Shown here piece by piece: positions 26,089 to 34,167 of a DNA stretch of 64,000 nucleotides; position 1 is the stretch's first letter; each line of letters begins with the position of its first letter. The translations under genes were made by a program, and so were the position numbers. Source of the DNA: Allobosea lathyri (lineage in GTDB: Bacteria; Pseudomonadota; Alphaproteobacteria; Rhizobiales; Beijerinckiaceae). The stretch spans positions 1-64,000 of the forward strand of contig NZ_FNUY01000015.1 of assembly GCF_900108245.1 (NCBI RefSeq). Direction: 5' to 3'. Below the pieces are notes generated by a model. The model worked only from the letters and a program-made list of their open reading frames with translations. It did not search any database and was not told where the DNA came from.

Positions 26089-28863
26089 TTGAGCGAAGAC
26101 GACGACAGCAAGCGCCCTGACGAGCCGCATTTCGGCGGCGACATCAAGCCGATCGCGATCACCGACGAGATGAAGAAGAGCTATCTCGATTACGCCATGA
26201 GCGTGATCGTGAGCCGCGCTCTGCCCGACGTCCGCGACGGCCTGAAGCCCGTGCACCGGCGCATCCTGTTCTCGATGCACGAGAACAAGAACACACCCGA
26301 CCGGCCCTACACGAAATGCGCCCGTATCGTCGGCGACACGATGGGTCGCTATCACCCGCACGGCAATCTCGCGGTCTATGATGCGCTGGTGCGCATGGCG
26401 CAGGATTTCTCGCTGCGCCTGCCGCTGGTCGACGGCCAGGGCAATTTCGGCTCGATGGACGGCGATTCGGCCGCGGCCGATCGCTACACCGAGGCCCGCC
26501 TCGAAAAATCGGCGATGGCCCTGCTGGAGGATCTCGACCTCGACACCGTCGAGTTCCAGCCGAACTATGACGGCAAGGAGCGCGAGCCGAAGGTTCTGCC
26601 GGCGCGCTTCCCCAACCTCCTGGTCAACGGCGCCGGCGGCATCGCGGTCGGCATGGCCACCAACATCCCGCCGCATAATCTCGGCGAGGTCATCGACGCC
26701 TGTATCGCGCTGATCGACAATCCCGAGATCTCGATCGACGAACTGATCGAGATCGTGCCGGGTCCCGATTTCCCGACCGGCGCCTCGATCATGGGCCGCA
26801 GCGGCATCCATTCCGCCTATCACACCGGCCGCGGCTCGATCGTGATGCGGTCGAAGACGCATATCGAGGAGATGCGCAAGGAACGCGAGGCGATCATCGT
26901 CACCGAGGTTCCCTACCAGGTGAACAAGGCCTCGATGGTCGAGAAGATCGCCGACATGGTGCGCGAGAAGCGCATCGAGGGCATTTCCGATCTGCGCGAC
27001 GAATCCAGCCGCGAGGGCGTGCGCGTCGTCATCGAGATCAAGCGCGATGCGCTGGCCGATGTCGTGCTGAACCAGCTCTATCGCTTCACGCAATTGCAGA
27101 CCTCGTTCGGCGCCAACATGGTCGCGCTGACCGGCGGCCGGCCCGAGGTTCTGAACCTCAAGGACTTCATCTCCGCCTTTGTCGAGTTCCGCGAGGAGGT
27201 CGTCTCCCGGCGCACGCGCTTCCTGCTCAACAAGGCCCGCGAGCGCGCCCATGTGCTGTGCGGCCTTGCGACCGCGGTTGCCAATATCGACGAGGTCATC
27301 CGCCTGATCCGGACGGCGCCGACCCCGGCCGCCGCCCACGCCTCGCTGATGGAACGCAACTGGCCGGCCGAGGATATCGCGCCGCTGATCGCGCTGGTCG
27401 ACGATCCGCGCCATCCGATGAATGCCGATGGCACCTACAAGCTGTCGGACGCCCAGGCCCGGGCGATCCTCGAGCTGCGCCTCGCCCGCCTGACCGCTCT
27501 CGGCCGCGACGAGATCGGCGAGGAACTGGCCAAGCTCGCCACCGAGATCGCCGACTATCTCGACATCCTGCGTTCGCGCATCCGCATCCAGACGATCATC
27601 AAGAACGAGCTGGCCGAGGTGAAGGCCGCCTTCGCCACGCCGCGCCGCACGGTGATCCAGGATTGGGGTTCCGACCTCGACGACGAGGATCTGATCGCCC
27701 GCGAGGACATGGTCGTGACCGTGTCCCATGCCGGCTACATCAAGCGCGTGCCGCTCTCGACCTATCGCGCGCAGAAGCGCGGCGGCAAGGGCCGCTCCGG
27801 CATGGCGACGCGCGACGAGGATTTCGTCGCAAGGCTCTTCGTCGCCAGCACGCATACGCCGGTGCTGTTCTTCTCTTCGCTGGGTCAGGTCTACAAGGAA
27901 AAGGTCTGGCGCCTGCCGCTGGCAGCGCCGAACGCGCGCGGCAAGGCCCTGGTCAACATGCTGCCGCTCGAAAGCAACGAGCGGATCACCACGATCATGC
28001 CGCTGCCGGAGGATGAGGAGAGCTGGGAGAAGCTCGACGTGATGTTCGCCACCGCCTCGGGCGGCGTGCGTCGCAACAAGCTGTCGGACTTCGTCAACGT
28101 CAACCGCGCCGGCAAGATCGCGATGAAGCTCGACGAGGGCGACGCCATCGTCGACGTGCAGATCTGCACCGAGGATAACGACGTGCTGCTGACCACAGCG
28201 CTCGGCCAGTGCATCCGCTTCCCGGTCCCGGAGGTGCGCGTCTTCAAGGGCCGCGATTCGACCGGCGTGCGCGGCATCACCCTGGCCAAGGGCGACATCA
28301 TCATCTCGATGGCGATCCTGCGCCATGTCGAGGCGGACGGCGACACCCGCCAGGCCTATCTCAAGCTGCGCCGCGCCATTGCCGGTGAAGTCGGCGAGGA
28401 GACCGGTGGGAGCGATGTCGAGGAGGCCGCCGGCAATGCCGAGATCAGCCAGCAGCGCTATGTCGAATTGTCGGAGGCCGAGGAGGTCATCCTCACCATC
28501 TCCGAGAATGGCTTCGGCAAGCGCACCTCAGCCTATGAGTACCGGATCACCGGACGTGGCGGCAAAGGCATCGTCGCGATGGCGACGACCGAGCGCAACG
28601 GCAAGCTGATCGCCTCCTTCCCCGTGGAGGAGACCGACCAGATCATGCTCGTCACCGATGGTGGCCAGTTGATCCGCTGCCCGGTCGACCAGATCGGCGT
28701 CAAGGGTCGTTCCACCCAGGGCGTCACCATCTTCGACACCGCCAAGGACGAGAAGGTCGTGTCGGTCGAGCGCGTCAGCGACGATGGCGGCGATGAGGGC
28801 GAAGCGGATGGCGAAGCCGATGCCGGCCCCGCAGCCGAGACCGGAGAGCCCAGCGGCGAGTGA
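26089..28863 (+). CDS. gyrA: DNA gyrase subunit A
   Basis: 924 residues. GyrA breaks and rejoins DNA while GyrB uses ATP to add negative supercoils. The N-terminal opening is MKKSYLDYAMSVIVSRALPDVRDGLKPVHRRIL; the catalytic tyrosine is Tyr133 in ADRYTEARL; the C-terminal beta-pinwheel carries the gyrase box QKRGGKG (near 562). The start is TTG 26089 with GGGA eight bases upstream; no ATG is available before the conserved block. The quinolone pocket reads HGNLAVYD, so the position equal to E. coli Ser83 is leucine (Leu94 here). The C-terminus ends in an acidic Asp/Glu/Ala tail. Confidence 0.97.
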   Translation: MSEDDDSKRPDEPHFGGDIKPIAITDEMKKSYLDYAMSVIVSRALPDVRDGLKPVHRRILFSMHENKNTPDRPYTKCARIVGDTMGRYHPHGNLAVYDALVRMAQDFSLRLPLVDGQGNFGSMDGDSAAADRYTEARLEKSAMALLEDLDLDTVEFQPNYDGKEREPKVLPARFPNLLVNGAGGIAVGMATNIPPHNLGEVIDACIALIDNPEISIDELIEIVPGPDFPTGASIMGRSGIHSAYHTGRGSIVMRSKTHIEEMRKEREAIIVTEVPYQVNKASMVEKIADMVREKRIEGISDLRDESSREGVRVVIEIKRDALADVVLNQLYRFTQLQTSFGANMVALTGGRPEVLNLKDFISAFVEFREEVVSRRTRFLLNKARERAHVLCGLATAVANIDEVIRLIRTAPTPAAAHASLMERNWPAEDIAPLIALVDDPRHPMNADGTYKLSDAQARAILELRLARLTALGRDEIGEELAKLATEIADYLDILRSRIRIQTIIKNELAEVKAAFATPRRTVIQDWGSDLDDEDLIAREDMVVTVSHAGYIKRVPLSTYRAQKRGGKGRSGMATRDEDFVARLFVASTHTPVLFFSSLGQVYKEKVWRLPLAAPNARGKALVNMLPLESNERITTIMPLPEDEESWEKLDVMFATASGGVRRNKLSDFVNVNRAGKIAMKLDEGDAIVDVQICTEDNDVLLTTALGQCIRFPVPEVRVFKGRDSTGVRGITLAKGDIIISMAILRHVEADGDTRQAYLKLRRAIAGEVGEETGGSDVEEAAGNAEISQQRYVELSEAEEVILTISENGFGKRTSAYEYRITGRGGKGIVAMATTERNGKLIASFPVEETDQIMLVTDGGQLIRCPVDQIGVKGRSTQGVTIFDTAKDEKVVSVERVSDDGGDEGEADGEADAGPAAETGEPSGE

Positions 28864-28926
28864 TCGCCGCCGGCGCCTTGGTCGGGCTCGTCCCGACCAT
28901 CGTCGTCGATTGCTGACGAATGAAGG

Positions 28927-29040
28927 CGTCATCCCGGGCGCAGCGAAGCGCAGACCCGGGATCCATTCCGGAGCCTTTGCTTTAAAACGCTCTGGAATGG
29001 ATCCCGGATCGGCGCGGCTGCGCCGCTTGTCCGGGATGAC
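28927..29040. repeat. CGTCAT-ATGACG palindromic element, copy 3
   Basis: About 114 bp between the convergent gyrA and M20 peptidase genes, with CGTCATCCCGGG at the left and CCGGGATGAC at the right, and inner GGATCCATTCC/GGAATGGATCC arms. Confidence 0.88.
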
Positions 29041-29083
29041 TCTGCTGGGAAAAAGCGGAGGTGTGGAATAGTGGTGCGGCCAC

Positions 29084-30199
29084 TCAAACCGTCTCCAGCA
29101 ACCCCTTGATCAAGGCCTGACGCGGGGCGATCGATGAGATCAGGGCGTATTCCTTGAGCGTATGGGCGCCGTCTCCATCGATGCCGAGGCCATCGAGCGT
29201 CGGTATGCCGAGCGCGGCGGTGAAATTCCCGTCCGAGCCACCGCCGGTCATCGGGCAATCCTGCAGATCGAAACCGATACCCGCCGCGATCGCGCGCGCT
29301 GTCTCGAACAGCCCGGCAACCGCCATGGATTTCTCGTAGGGCGGCCGGTTCATCCCGCCGCTGATCTTGATCGTGACATCGGGATCATGCGGCTTCAGGC
29401 CGAGAATGCGGCTCTCCATCATCTGCCCATCGACCAGGCTGGTGACACGGCAATCGACGCTGAACCAGGCATGCTGAGGAATGACATTGGCGGCGGTCCC
29501 GCCCCCGACCAGCGCCACGCTGGTGGTGATGCCACGCGCATAATCGGTCATTGCCTCGATCGCGAGGATCTGGTGCGCCGCCTCGCGGATGGCACTGCGC
29601 CCATCGGCATGGCGAGAGCCCGAATGGGCTGGCCGCCCCTCGAGCTTGACCTCGAAACGCCCGACACCCTTGCGCGCGGTCACGATCTTGCCGCCCTCGC
29701 GCGCCGGCTCCGTGACCAGCACTGCAACGGAAGCGCGGCCGATATCCTCGATCACGCCGCGTGTGGTCGGCGAGCCGATCTCTTCATCCGGCGTGAACAG
29801 GAACACCATCGGCCGCTTGGCCGAACCGGCCTTGGCGACCTGTTTGAAGGCCTGCAGCGCCAGCCAGGCCCCGCCCTTCATGTCGTAGACGCCCGGGCCA
29901 TAGAGCCGGTCGCCCTCGATGCGCACCGGCAAATCCTTGGCGCTGGTGCCGACGGGGTGCACAGTGTCGAGATGCGACATCACCGCGACCGCAGGCTCGC
30001 CATTGTCGAGCCCGGCCCGCAGGATCAGGCTGTCGCCCAAACCGTCGCGCCCCGGCAGGCGCTCGACCGCGATCGGCAGGCCTTCGACCTCCTTGGTGAC
30101 GAGATCCATCATCCCGTTCACGCCGGGAAGATGGTGAGTGGGGCTTTCCAGCGCGAGCCAGACAGACAGGGCGGAGACGTTGGGATCGACGATGCTCAT
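29084..30199 (-). CDS. M20 family metallopeptidase (glutamate carboxypeptidase-like)
   Basis: 371 residues. The two-zinc site of M20 peptidases is complete: histidine in SHLDTVHP, bridging aspartate in GPGVYDMKGG, the glutamate pair in FTPDEEIGSP, aspartate/glutamate in VLVTEPAREGG, and the C-terminal histidine in GDGAHTLKEYALI. Between them is the dimerisation domain (VKLEGRPAHSGSRHADGRSAI). The closest remembered relatives are carboxypeptidase G2 types that release C-terminal glutamate. No signal peptide, so cytoplasmic. It is divergent from the VOC gene, 186 bp apart. Confidence 0.9.
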   Translation of the reverse strand: MSIVDPNVSALSVWLALESPTHHLPGVNGMMDLVTKEVEGLPIAVERLPGRDGLGDSLILRAGLDNGEPAVAVMSHLDTVHPVGTSAKDLPVRIEGDRLYGPGVYDMKGGAWLALQAFKQVAKAGSAKRPMVFLFTPDEEIGSPTTRGVIEDIGRASVAVLVTEPAREGGKIVTARKGVGRFEVKLEGRPAHSGSRHADGRSAIREAAHQILAIEAMTDYARGITTSVALVGGGTAANVIPQHAWFSVDCRVTSLVDGQMMESRILGLKPHDPDVTIKISGGMNRPPYEKSMAVAGLFETARAIAAGIGFDLQDCPMTGGGSDGNFTAALGIPTLDGLGIDGDGAHTLKEYALISSIAPRQALIKGLLETV

Positions 30200-30385
30200 G
30201 ACGCAACCTTCGCCAAGAAGCGTGGCTGGAGCAAGGACGCCTGGCAGGCGGGCAGGCCTGCCCGGGCCGCATGGCTCCGCCCCTGCCCCTCAGTGCTTGA
30301 CAGGGCCGGCACAATACATAACCATTCGGTTATATATAGCACCGCAACCGACGCGCCATTCACCAGCCCGGCAAGGAGGACAATC

Positions 30386-30862
30386 ATGCACGTCCAGAAG
30401 ATCACGCCGTTCCTGTGGTTCGACAACCAGGCGGAAGAAGCGATCGCCTTCTACCTTTCGGTTTTCAAGACCGCCAAGCCCGGCCCGGTCATGCGCTGCG
30501 GCGATGCCGGGCCCGGCCCCAAGGGCAGCGTGCTATGCGCGTCCTTCGAGCTGGAAGGCCTACAGATCACCGCCATGAATGGCGGACCGCATTTCAAGTT
30601 CACCGAAGCCATCTCGCTCCTCATCCACTGCGGTTCGCAAGAGGAGGTCGACTATTTCTGGGAGAAGCTCAGCGAAGGCAGTCAAACCAGCCAATGCGGC
30701 TGGCTCAAGGACAAATACGGCCTGTCCTGGCAGGTCACGCCGGACCGGCTGCTGGAGCTCAATATGGATCCTGACCCTGCCAAGGCCGGCCGCGTCATGC
30801 AGGCGATGATGCAGATGACCAAGATCGACATCGCCGCGCTGGAACGCGCGGCAGCGGGGTGA
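30386..30862 (+). CDS. VOC superfamily protein (PhnB / 3-demethylubiquinone-9 methyltransferase-like)
   Basis: 158 residues. The opening KITPFLWFDNQAEEAIAFY and the later CGWLKDKYGLSWQVTP block mark the PhnB-like branch of the vicinal oxygen chelate fold. Annotation as a methyltransferase is historical; no SAM motif is present and the activity is unknown. ATG 30386 has an excellent AAGGAGGACAATC ribosome-binding site. The same frame stays open for over 1 kb upstream, antisense to the peptidase gene, but that extension lacks homology and is ignored. Confidence 0.88.
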   Translation: MHVQKITPFLWFDNQAEEAIAFYLSVFKTAKPGPVMRCGDAGPGPKGSVLCASFELEGLQITAMNGGPHFKFTEAISLLIHCGSQEEVDYFWEKLSEGSQTSQCGWLKDKYGLSWQVTPDRLLELNMDPDPAKAGRVMQAMMQMTKIDIAALERAAAG

Positions 30863-30901
30863 GCGGGGTTTGAAATGCGCAGCCATGTCGGGGAAAGGCA
30901 C

Positions 30902-31007
30902 CGTCATCCCGGACGCAGCCATCCCGGACGCAGCGCAGCGGAGCTCCGGGATCCATCGTAGAGCTCCGGCGCCTTACGATGGATCCCGGGGCAAGCCCGG
31001 GATGACG
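30902..31007. repeat. CGTCAT-ATGACG palindromic element, copy 4 (with a short internal duplication)
   Basis: About 106 bp between VOC and ssb genes. The left arm contains ATCCCGGACGCAGC twice in direct succession, a 15-bp duplication not seen in the other copies. Confidence 0.87.
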
Positions 31008-31034
31008 GTGTGTTTCAGAGTGAAATCAGACGCT

Positions 31035-31571
31035 CTAGAACGGAATGTCGTCGTCGAGATGGGTCGAGGACGACCGGCCGCCGCCGCTCGACATGGCCGG
31101 CTGCGGCTGGCGCGAACCGCCGCCACCACCCATCGGGCTCTGCCGGCCGAAGGAGCTGCCGCCTGAGCGATCCTCCATGGCGCCGCCGCCCTCGCCATAT
31201 TCGTCGGAACCGCCCTGCCCGCGGCTGTCGAGAATAGTCAGTTCACCACGGAAACGCTGCAGCACGATCTCGGTCGTGTATTTCTCCACGCCGGACTGAT
31301 CCTGCCATTTCCGTGTCTGGAGCTGGCCCTCGATATAAATCTTCGAGCCCTTCTTCAGATATTGCTCGGCGACCTTGGCGAGGTTCTCGTTGAAGATCAC
31401 CACCGAATGCCACTCGGTGCGCTCCTTCTTCTCGCCCGACTGCTTGTCGCGCCAGGTTTCGGAGGTGGCGATGCGCAGATTGACGACCGGCTCGCCGCTA
31501 CCGAGACGCCGTACCTCGGGATCGCGGCCGAGATTGCCGACCAGAATGACCTTGTTGACGCTACCAGCCAT
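31035..31571 (-). CDS. ssb: Single-stranded DNA-binding protein
   Basis: 178 residues. The OB fold spans about residues 3-110 (VNKVILVGNLGRDPEVR, then WHSVVIFNENLAKVAEQYLKKG and YIEGQLQTRKWQ). A Gly/Ser/Gln-rich linker leads to the acidic tip LDDDIPF that recruits repair and replication partners. Start ATG 31571 (MAGSVNKV) has GGAG upstream; the frame opens four codons earlier. In many Hyphomicrobiales ssb neighbours uvrA and gyrA, and here it lies between them. Confidence 0.97.
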   Translation of the reverse strand: MAGSVNKVILVGNLGRDPEVRRLGSGEPVVNLRIATSETWRDKQSGEKKERTEWHSVVIFNENLAKVAEQYLKKGSKIYIEGQLQTRKWQDQSGVEKYTTEIVLQRFRGELTILDSRGQGGSDEYGEGGGAMEDRSGGSSFGRQSPMGGGGGSRQPQPAMSSGGGRSSSTHLDDDIPF

Positions 31572-31792
31572 GAGAGGCTCCATTTCCTGCGCACATCGAA
31601 ACCGGCTTGAAACCGGAGCCGGACCCTACCGATCCGTAACGCCACTATCAATGATGTTCTTGCTTTGTTCAAGAGGCTTCAGCAAGGTTGTCCCCGGAAA
31701 TATGATTCGCTTCGCGGCATGATCGTTGCCGCGATCCAATGCCCCGCCTCATCCCGGCGCTCCAGCCGGGATGAGGCGGGTTCGATAAAACT

Positions 31793-32374
31793 TTAGCCCT
31801 CGGAGCTCGCCCGACCGCGCGCCCAGAGCGTGAGCGTCGCGGCCCCGAGCGCCGATTTGACGATCGCGCCGAGCAGGAATGGCAGCACGCCAACCGCGAT
31901 CGCCTTCTCCGCCCCGACGATCAGGCTGAGCCAGCCCGCGCCGAGCGCGAGGCAAAGCGCATTGCCCAGCAGCATGGCGATGAAGGCGAAGCCGACCCGA
32001 TGGCCGTTCCAGCCGCGCTCGGCAAGCCAGCCGGTGAGAGCCCCGGCGAAGGGGAAGGCAAGCAGGTAACCGCCGGTCGGACCGGCAAAATAGGCGATTC
32101 CACCAGTGCCGCCCGCCAGCACGGGCAGGCCCATCGCGCCCTGAAGCAGCCAGGCGAGGATCGTGATGGCGCCGAGCCGCCAGCCATAGAGCGCGCCGAC
32201 CAGGGTCACGGCAAAAGTCTGCATCGTCATCGGAACCGGCAGCATCGGCACCTTGATATGGGACGACAGCGCCAGCAACACGCTGCCGACGAGAACTGCC
32301 GCGATCTGCCAGCGCAGCGAACGGCTCTGCGGATGCAGGGGGCTGAAGGTGGGGTGAAGCGCGATATCCGTCAT
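31793..32374 (-). CDS. bioY: Biotin transporter S component BioY
   Basis: 193 residues with six predicted helices. The segment LPVPMTMQTFAVTLVGALYG followed by GGTGGIAYFAGPTGGYLLAF is diagnostic of BioY, the biotin-binding unit of an energy-coupling-factor importer. It can act with a shared or dedicated ATPase/T component; no bioM or bioN is next to it. ATG 32374 has AGGAG six bases upstream. A perfect BioR box lies 28 bp before the start, so expression is probably shut off when biotin is ample. Confidence 0.95.
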   Translation of the reverse strand: MTDIALHPTFSPLHPQSRSLRWQIAAVLVGSVLLALSSHIKVPMLPVPMTMQTFAVTLVGALYGWRLGAITILAWLLQGAMGLPVLAGGTGGIAYFAGPTGGYLLAFPFAGALTGWLAERGWNGHRVGFAFIAMLLGNALCLALGAGWLSLIVGAEKAIAVGVLPFLLGAIVKSALGAATLTLWARGRASSEG

Positions 32375-32402
32375 GGGGAACTCCTGCAGGGCCACGATCA
32401 AA

Positions 32403-32412
32403 TTATAGATAA
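32403..32412. promoter_or_regulatory. BioR box upstream of bioY
   Basis: TTATAGATAA matches exactly the TTATMKATAA operator described for alphaproteobacterial BioR regulators. It lies 28 bp before the bioY start codon, in the expected promoter zone. Confidence 0.9.
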
Positions 32413-32516
32413 TTTAGATCGCCGATCTATTATTGAGTCCACGATTCCGCGGCGATGGCAAGTCTGATCGATAGCAAGTCTGCTCGAGAGCAGCTCCGAT
32501 CGATGGCTCGGCCCGG

Positions 32517-33185
32517 CTAACCCACGATCGCGAAGGCATCGCGCATAGCGCCCGATGCCGTCCGCACCGGCCGCTCGCCAATCCAGCGGACATGCCGGGC
32601 CAGCGTGGAGACCGCGGTTTCGAGCTGCCCCTGCCGCAGCGCGGTCAGGATCGCGCGGTGGTCATGGTCCGTCCGCGTTTCCCATTCCGAGCGCCAGGCG
32701 GAGAACAGAAAGCGCGCGCTGGCCGCGTGCAGATCGTCGATGGCGCTGAGCAGTCGCGGCATGCCGCATGGCGTCACGATGAGGCGGTGGAAGCCGCGAT
32801 TGGCCTCTTCCCAGGACCGGACATCGCTGGATCCGTCACAAGCCCGGGACGCATCCTCGGCCTGGTCGAGAATGGCGGATGTCAGATGCGGCGCAGCGTG
32901 GCGAAGTGCCAATACCTCCAAAGCCGCCCGCATCTCCGCGACCTCCCTCACCTCGCTGAGATCGAAAGCCGCGACCCGCACGCCTCGGCGCGGCTCGCTG
33001 ATCGCCAAACCCTGAGCCTCGAGACGGCGGAACGCCTCGCGCACCGGCACATGGCTGGTGGCGAACTCCTCGGCGATATGGTCCTGCCGCAGCCGCGCGC
33101 CGGGCTCGATCGCGCCGGCTATGATCCGCTCTGCCAGGATCTTGCAGATCCGGACCGCGATGGTGTCGTCTGTGCTCTTCGCCAT
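32517..33185 (-). CDS. bioR: GntR family biotin regulator BioR
   Basis: 222 residues. The N-terminal winged helix (VRICKILAERIIAGAIEPGARLRQDHIAEEFATSHVPVREAFRRLEAQGLAI) is GntR type and the remainder is an all-helical FCD domain. Its position next to bioY and the identical BioR boxes before both genes identify it as the biotin repressor BioR rather than a generic GntR factor. ATG 33183-33185 has no clear ribosome-binding site: the BioR box itself occupies that place, three bases before the start. The encoded protein probably represses itself. Confidence 0.9.
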   Translation of the reverse strand: MAKSTDDTIAVRICKILAERIIAGAIEPGARLRQDHIAEEFATSHVPVREAFRRLEAQGLAISEPRRGVRVAAFDLSEVREVAEMRAALEVLALRHAAPHLTSAILDQAEDASRACDGSSDVRSWEEANRGFHRLIVTPCGMPRLLSAIDDLHAASARFLFSAWRSEWETRTDHDHRAILTALRQGQLETAVSTLARHVRWIGERPVRTASGAMRDAFAIVG

Positions 33186-33188
33186 ATT

Positions 33189-33198
33189 TTATAGATAA
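33189..33198. promoter_or_regulatory. BioR box overlapping the bioR ribosome-binding region
   Basis: TTATAGATAA on the plus strand, identical to the bioY box. It ends only three bases upstream of the bioR start codon, which points to autoregulation and possibly a leaderless transcript. Confidence 0.88.
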
Positions 33199-33262
33199 TT
33201 CGCAGGCGAGGCGCTGTCGAGCCAACTTCCCTGACCATTTCCGGACCCGGACCCACAGGTGT

Positions 33263-33311
33263 CTTCATGCCCGGTCTTCATGCCCGGTCTTCATGCCCGG
33301 TCTTCATGTCC
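33263..33311. repeat. 13-bp tandem repeat at the 3' end of the ProW-like gene
   Basis: Three full copies and one partial copy of CTTCATGCCCGGT. The stop codon of the permease gene (33304-33306) lies inside the last partial copy, so copy-number change would not alter the protein unless the last unit is involved. Confidence 0.85.
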
Positions 33312-34167
33312 TCGGCGGCCCCGCCCGAAAGCCTGCCTGGGCCAGCCTGTCCAGCAGCACCGCCAGCAGCACGATCGCCAGCCCGCCGACGAAACCAAGA
33401 CCGGGATCGGCCCGCTGCAGGCCGAGCAGGACGATTTCACCCAGGCCCTTCGCCCCGATCATCGAAGCGACCACCACCATCGCCAGCGCCATCATGATCG
33501 ACTGGTTGAGCCCCTGCAGGATCATCGGTCGCGCCAGCGGCAGCTCGACCAGCCGCAGGGTCTGGCGGCTGGACAGGCCAAGCGCACGGGCCGCCTCGAC
33601 CGGGCCGAGCTCGACCTCGCGCAAGCCCAGCTCCGTCAGCCGCGCGAAGGGCGGGAGCGCATAGATCAGCGTGGCGACGAGCGCAGGCGCCCGGCCAAGC
33701 CCGAGCACCATCGCGACCGGGATCAGGTAGACGAAGCTCGGAACCGTCTGCATCAGATCGTAAAGCGGCGTCGTCAGGCGTGACAGGCGCGGCAGCCTGG
33801 CCGAGGCAATGCCGAGCGGCAGCCCGATCACGACGATCATCACCACCGCAACCGCGATCAGCGACAAGGACTGCATCGCCGCCTGCCAGACCCCCAGCAA
33901 GGCCAACGCCAGCGCCAGCCCGGCCATCGCCAGCACGAAAGACAGCCTGCGCGATGCAAACCAGGCGGCGATGGCGACGATCAGGATGCCCGCCTCCGGC
34001 GGCACACGCATCAGCGCGGCTTCGACGAGCCGCGCCGGTGCCGTCAATGCACTGGCGAAGCTGTCGAGATGATCGCCGAGACCGACGACCAGCGCATCGA
34101 CGAGACGGTTGACCGCGCCCTGCAGGCTCTTGCCGAGATCGGGTAGCAACGCCTGCGGTCCGCTCAC
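33304..34167 (-). CDS. Quaternary amine (glycine betaine/proline-type) ABC transporter permease, ProW-like
   Basis: 287 residues with about seven helices. The permease loop ELGPVEAARALGLSSRQTLRLVELPLARPMIL and the preceding TPLYDLMQTVPSFVYLIP match ProW/OpuAB-type osmoprotectant permeases. The GTG start at 34167 overlaps the stop of the binding-protein gene (GTGA), showing translational coupling. The frame is open further upstream but that would run into proX. The partner ATPase (ProV) is not adjacent. A 13-bp tandem repeat covers the 3' end. Confidence 0.9.
   Translation of the reverse strand: MSGPQALLPDLGKSLQGAVNRLVDALVVGLGDHLDSFASALTAPARLVEAALMRVPPEAGILIVAIAAWFASRRLSFVLAMAGLALALALLGVWQAAMQSLSLIAVAVVMIVVIGLPLGIASARLPRLSRLTTPLYDLMQTVPSFVYLIPVAMVLGLGRAPALVATLIYALPPFARLTELGLREVELGPVEAARALGLSSRQTLRLVELPLARPMILQGLNQSIMMALAMVVVASMIGAKGLGEIVLLGLQRADPGLGFVGGLAIVLLAVLLDRLAQAGFRAGPPRT

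Noticed and set aside
25999..28326. A 775-codon open frame on the minus strand opposite gyrA
   Set aside because: High-GC third positions keep antisense frames open; the translation is Arg/Asp/His-rich without motifs, and gyrA is unambiguous on the other strand.
29162..30385. Upstream in-frame extension of the VOC protein
   Set aside because: It is antisense to the M20 peptidase gene and the true start at 30386 has an ideal ribosome-binding site.
33263..33311. Short regular repeats considered as a CRISPR array
   Set aside because: Units are 13 bp with no spacers; likewise the 12-, 15- and 18-bp repeats elsewhere are tandem repeats.
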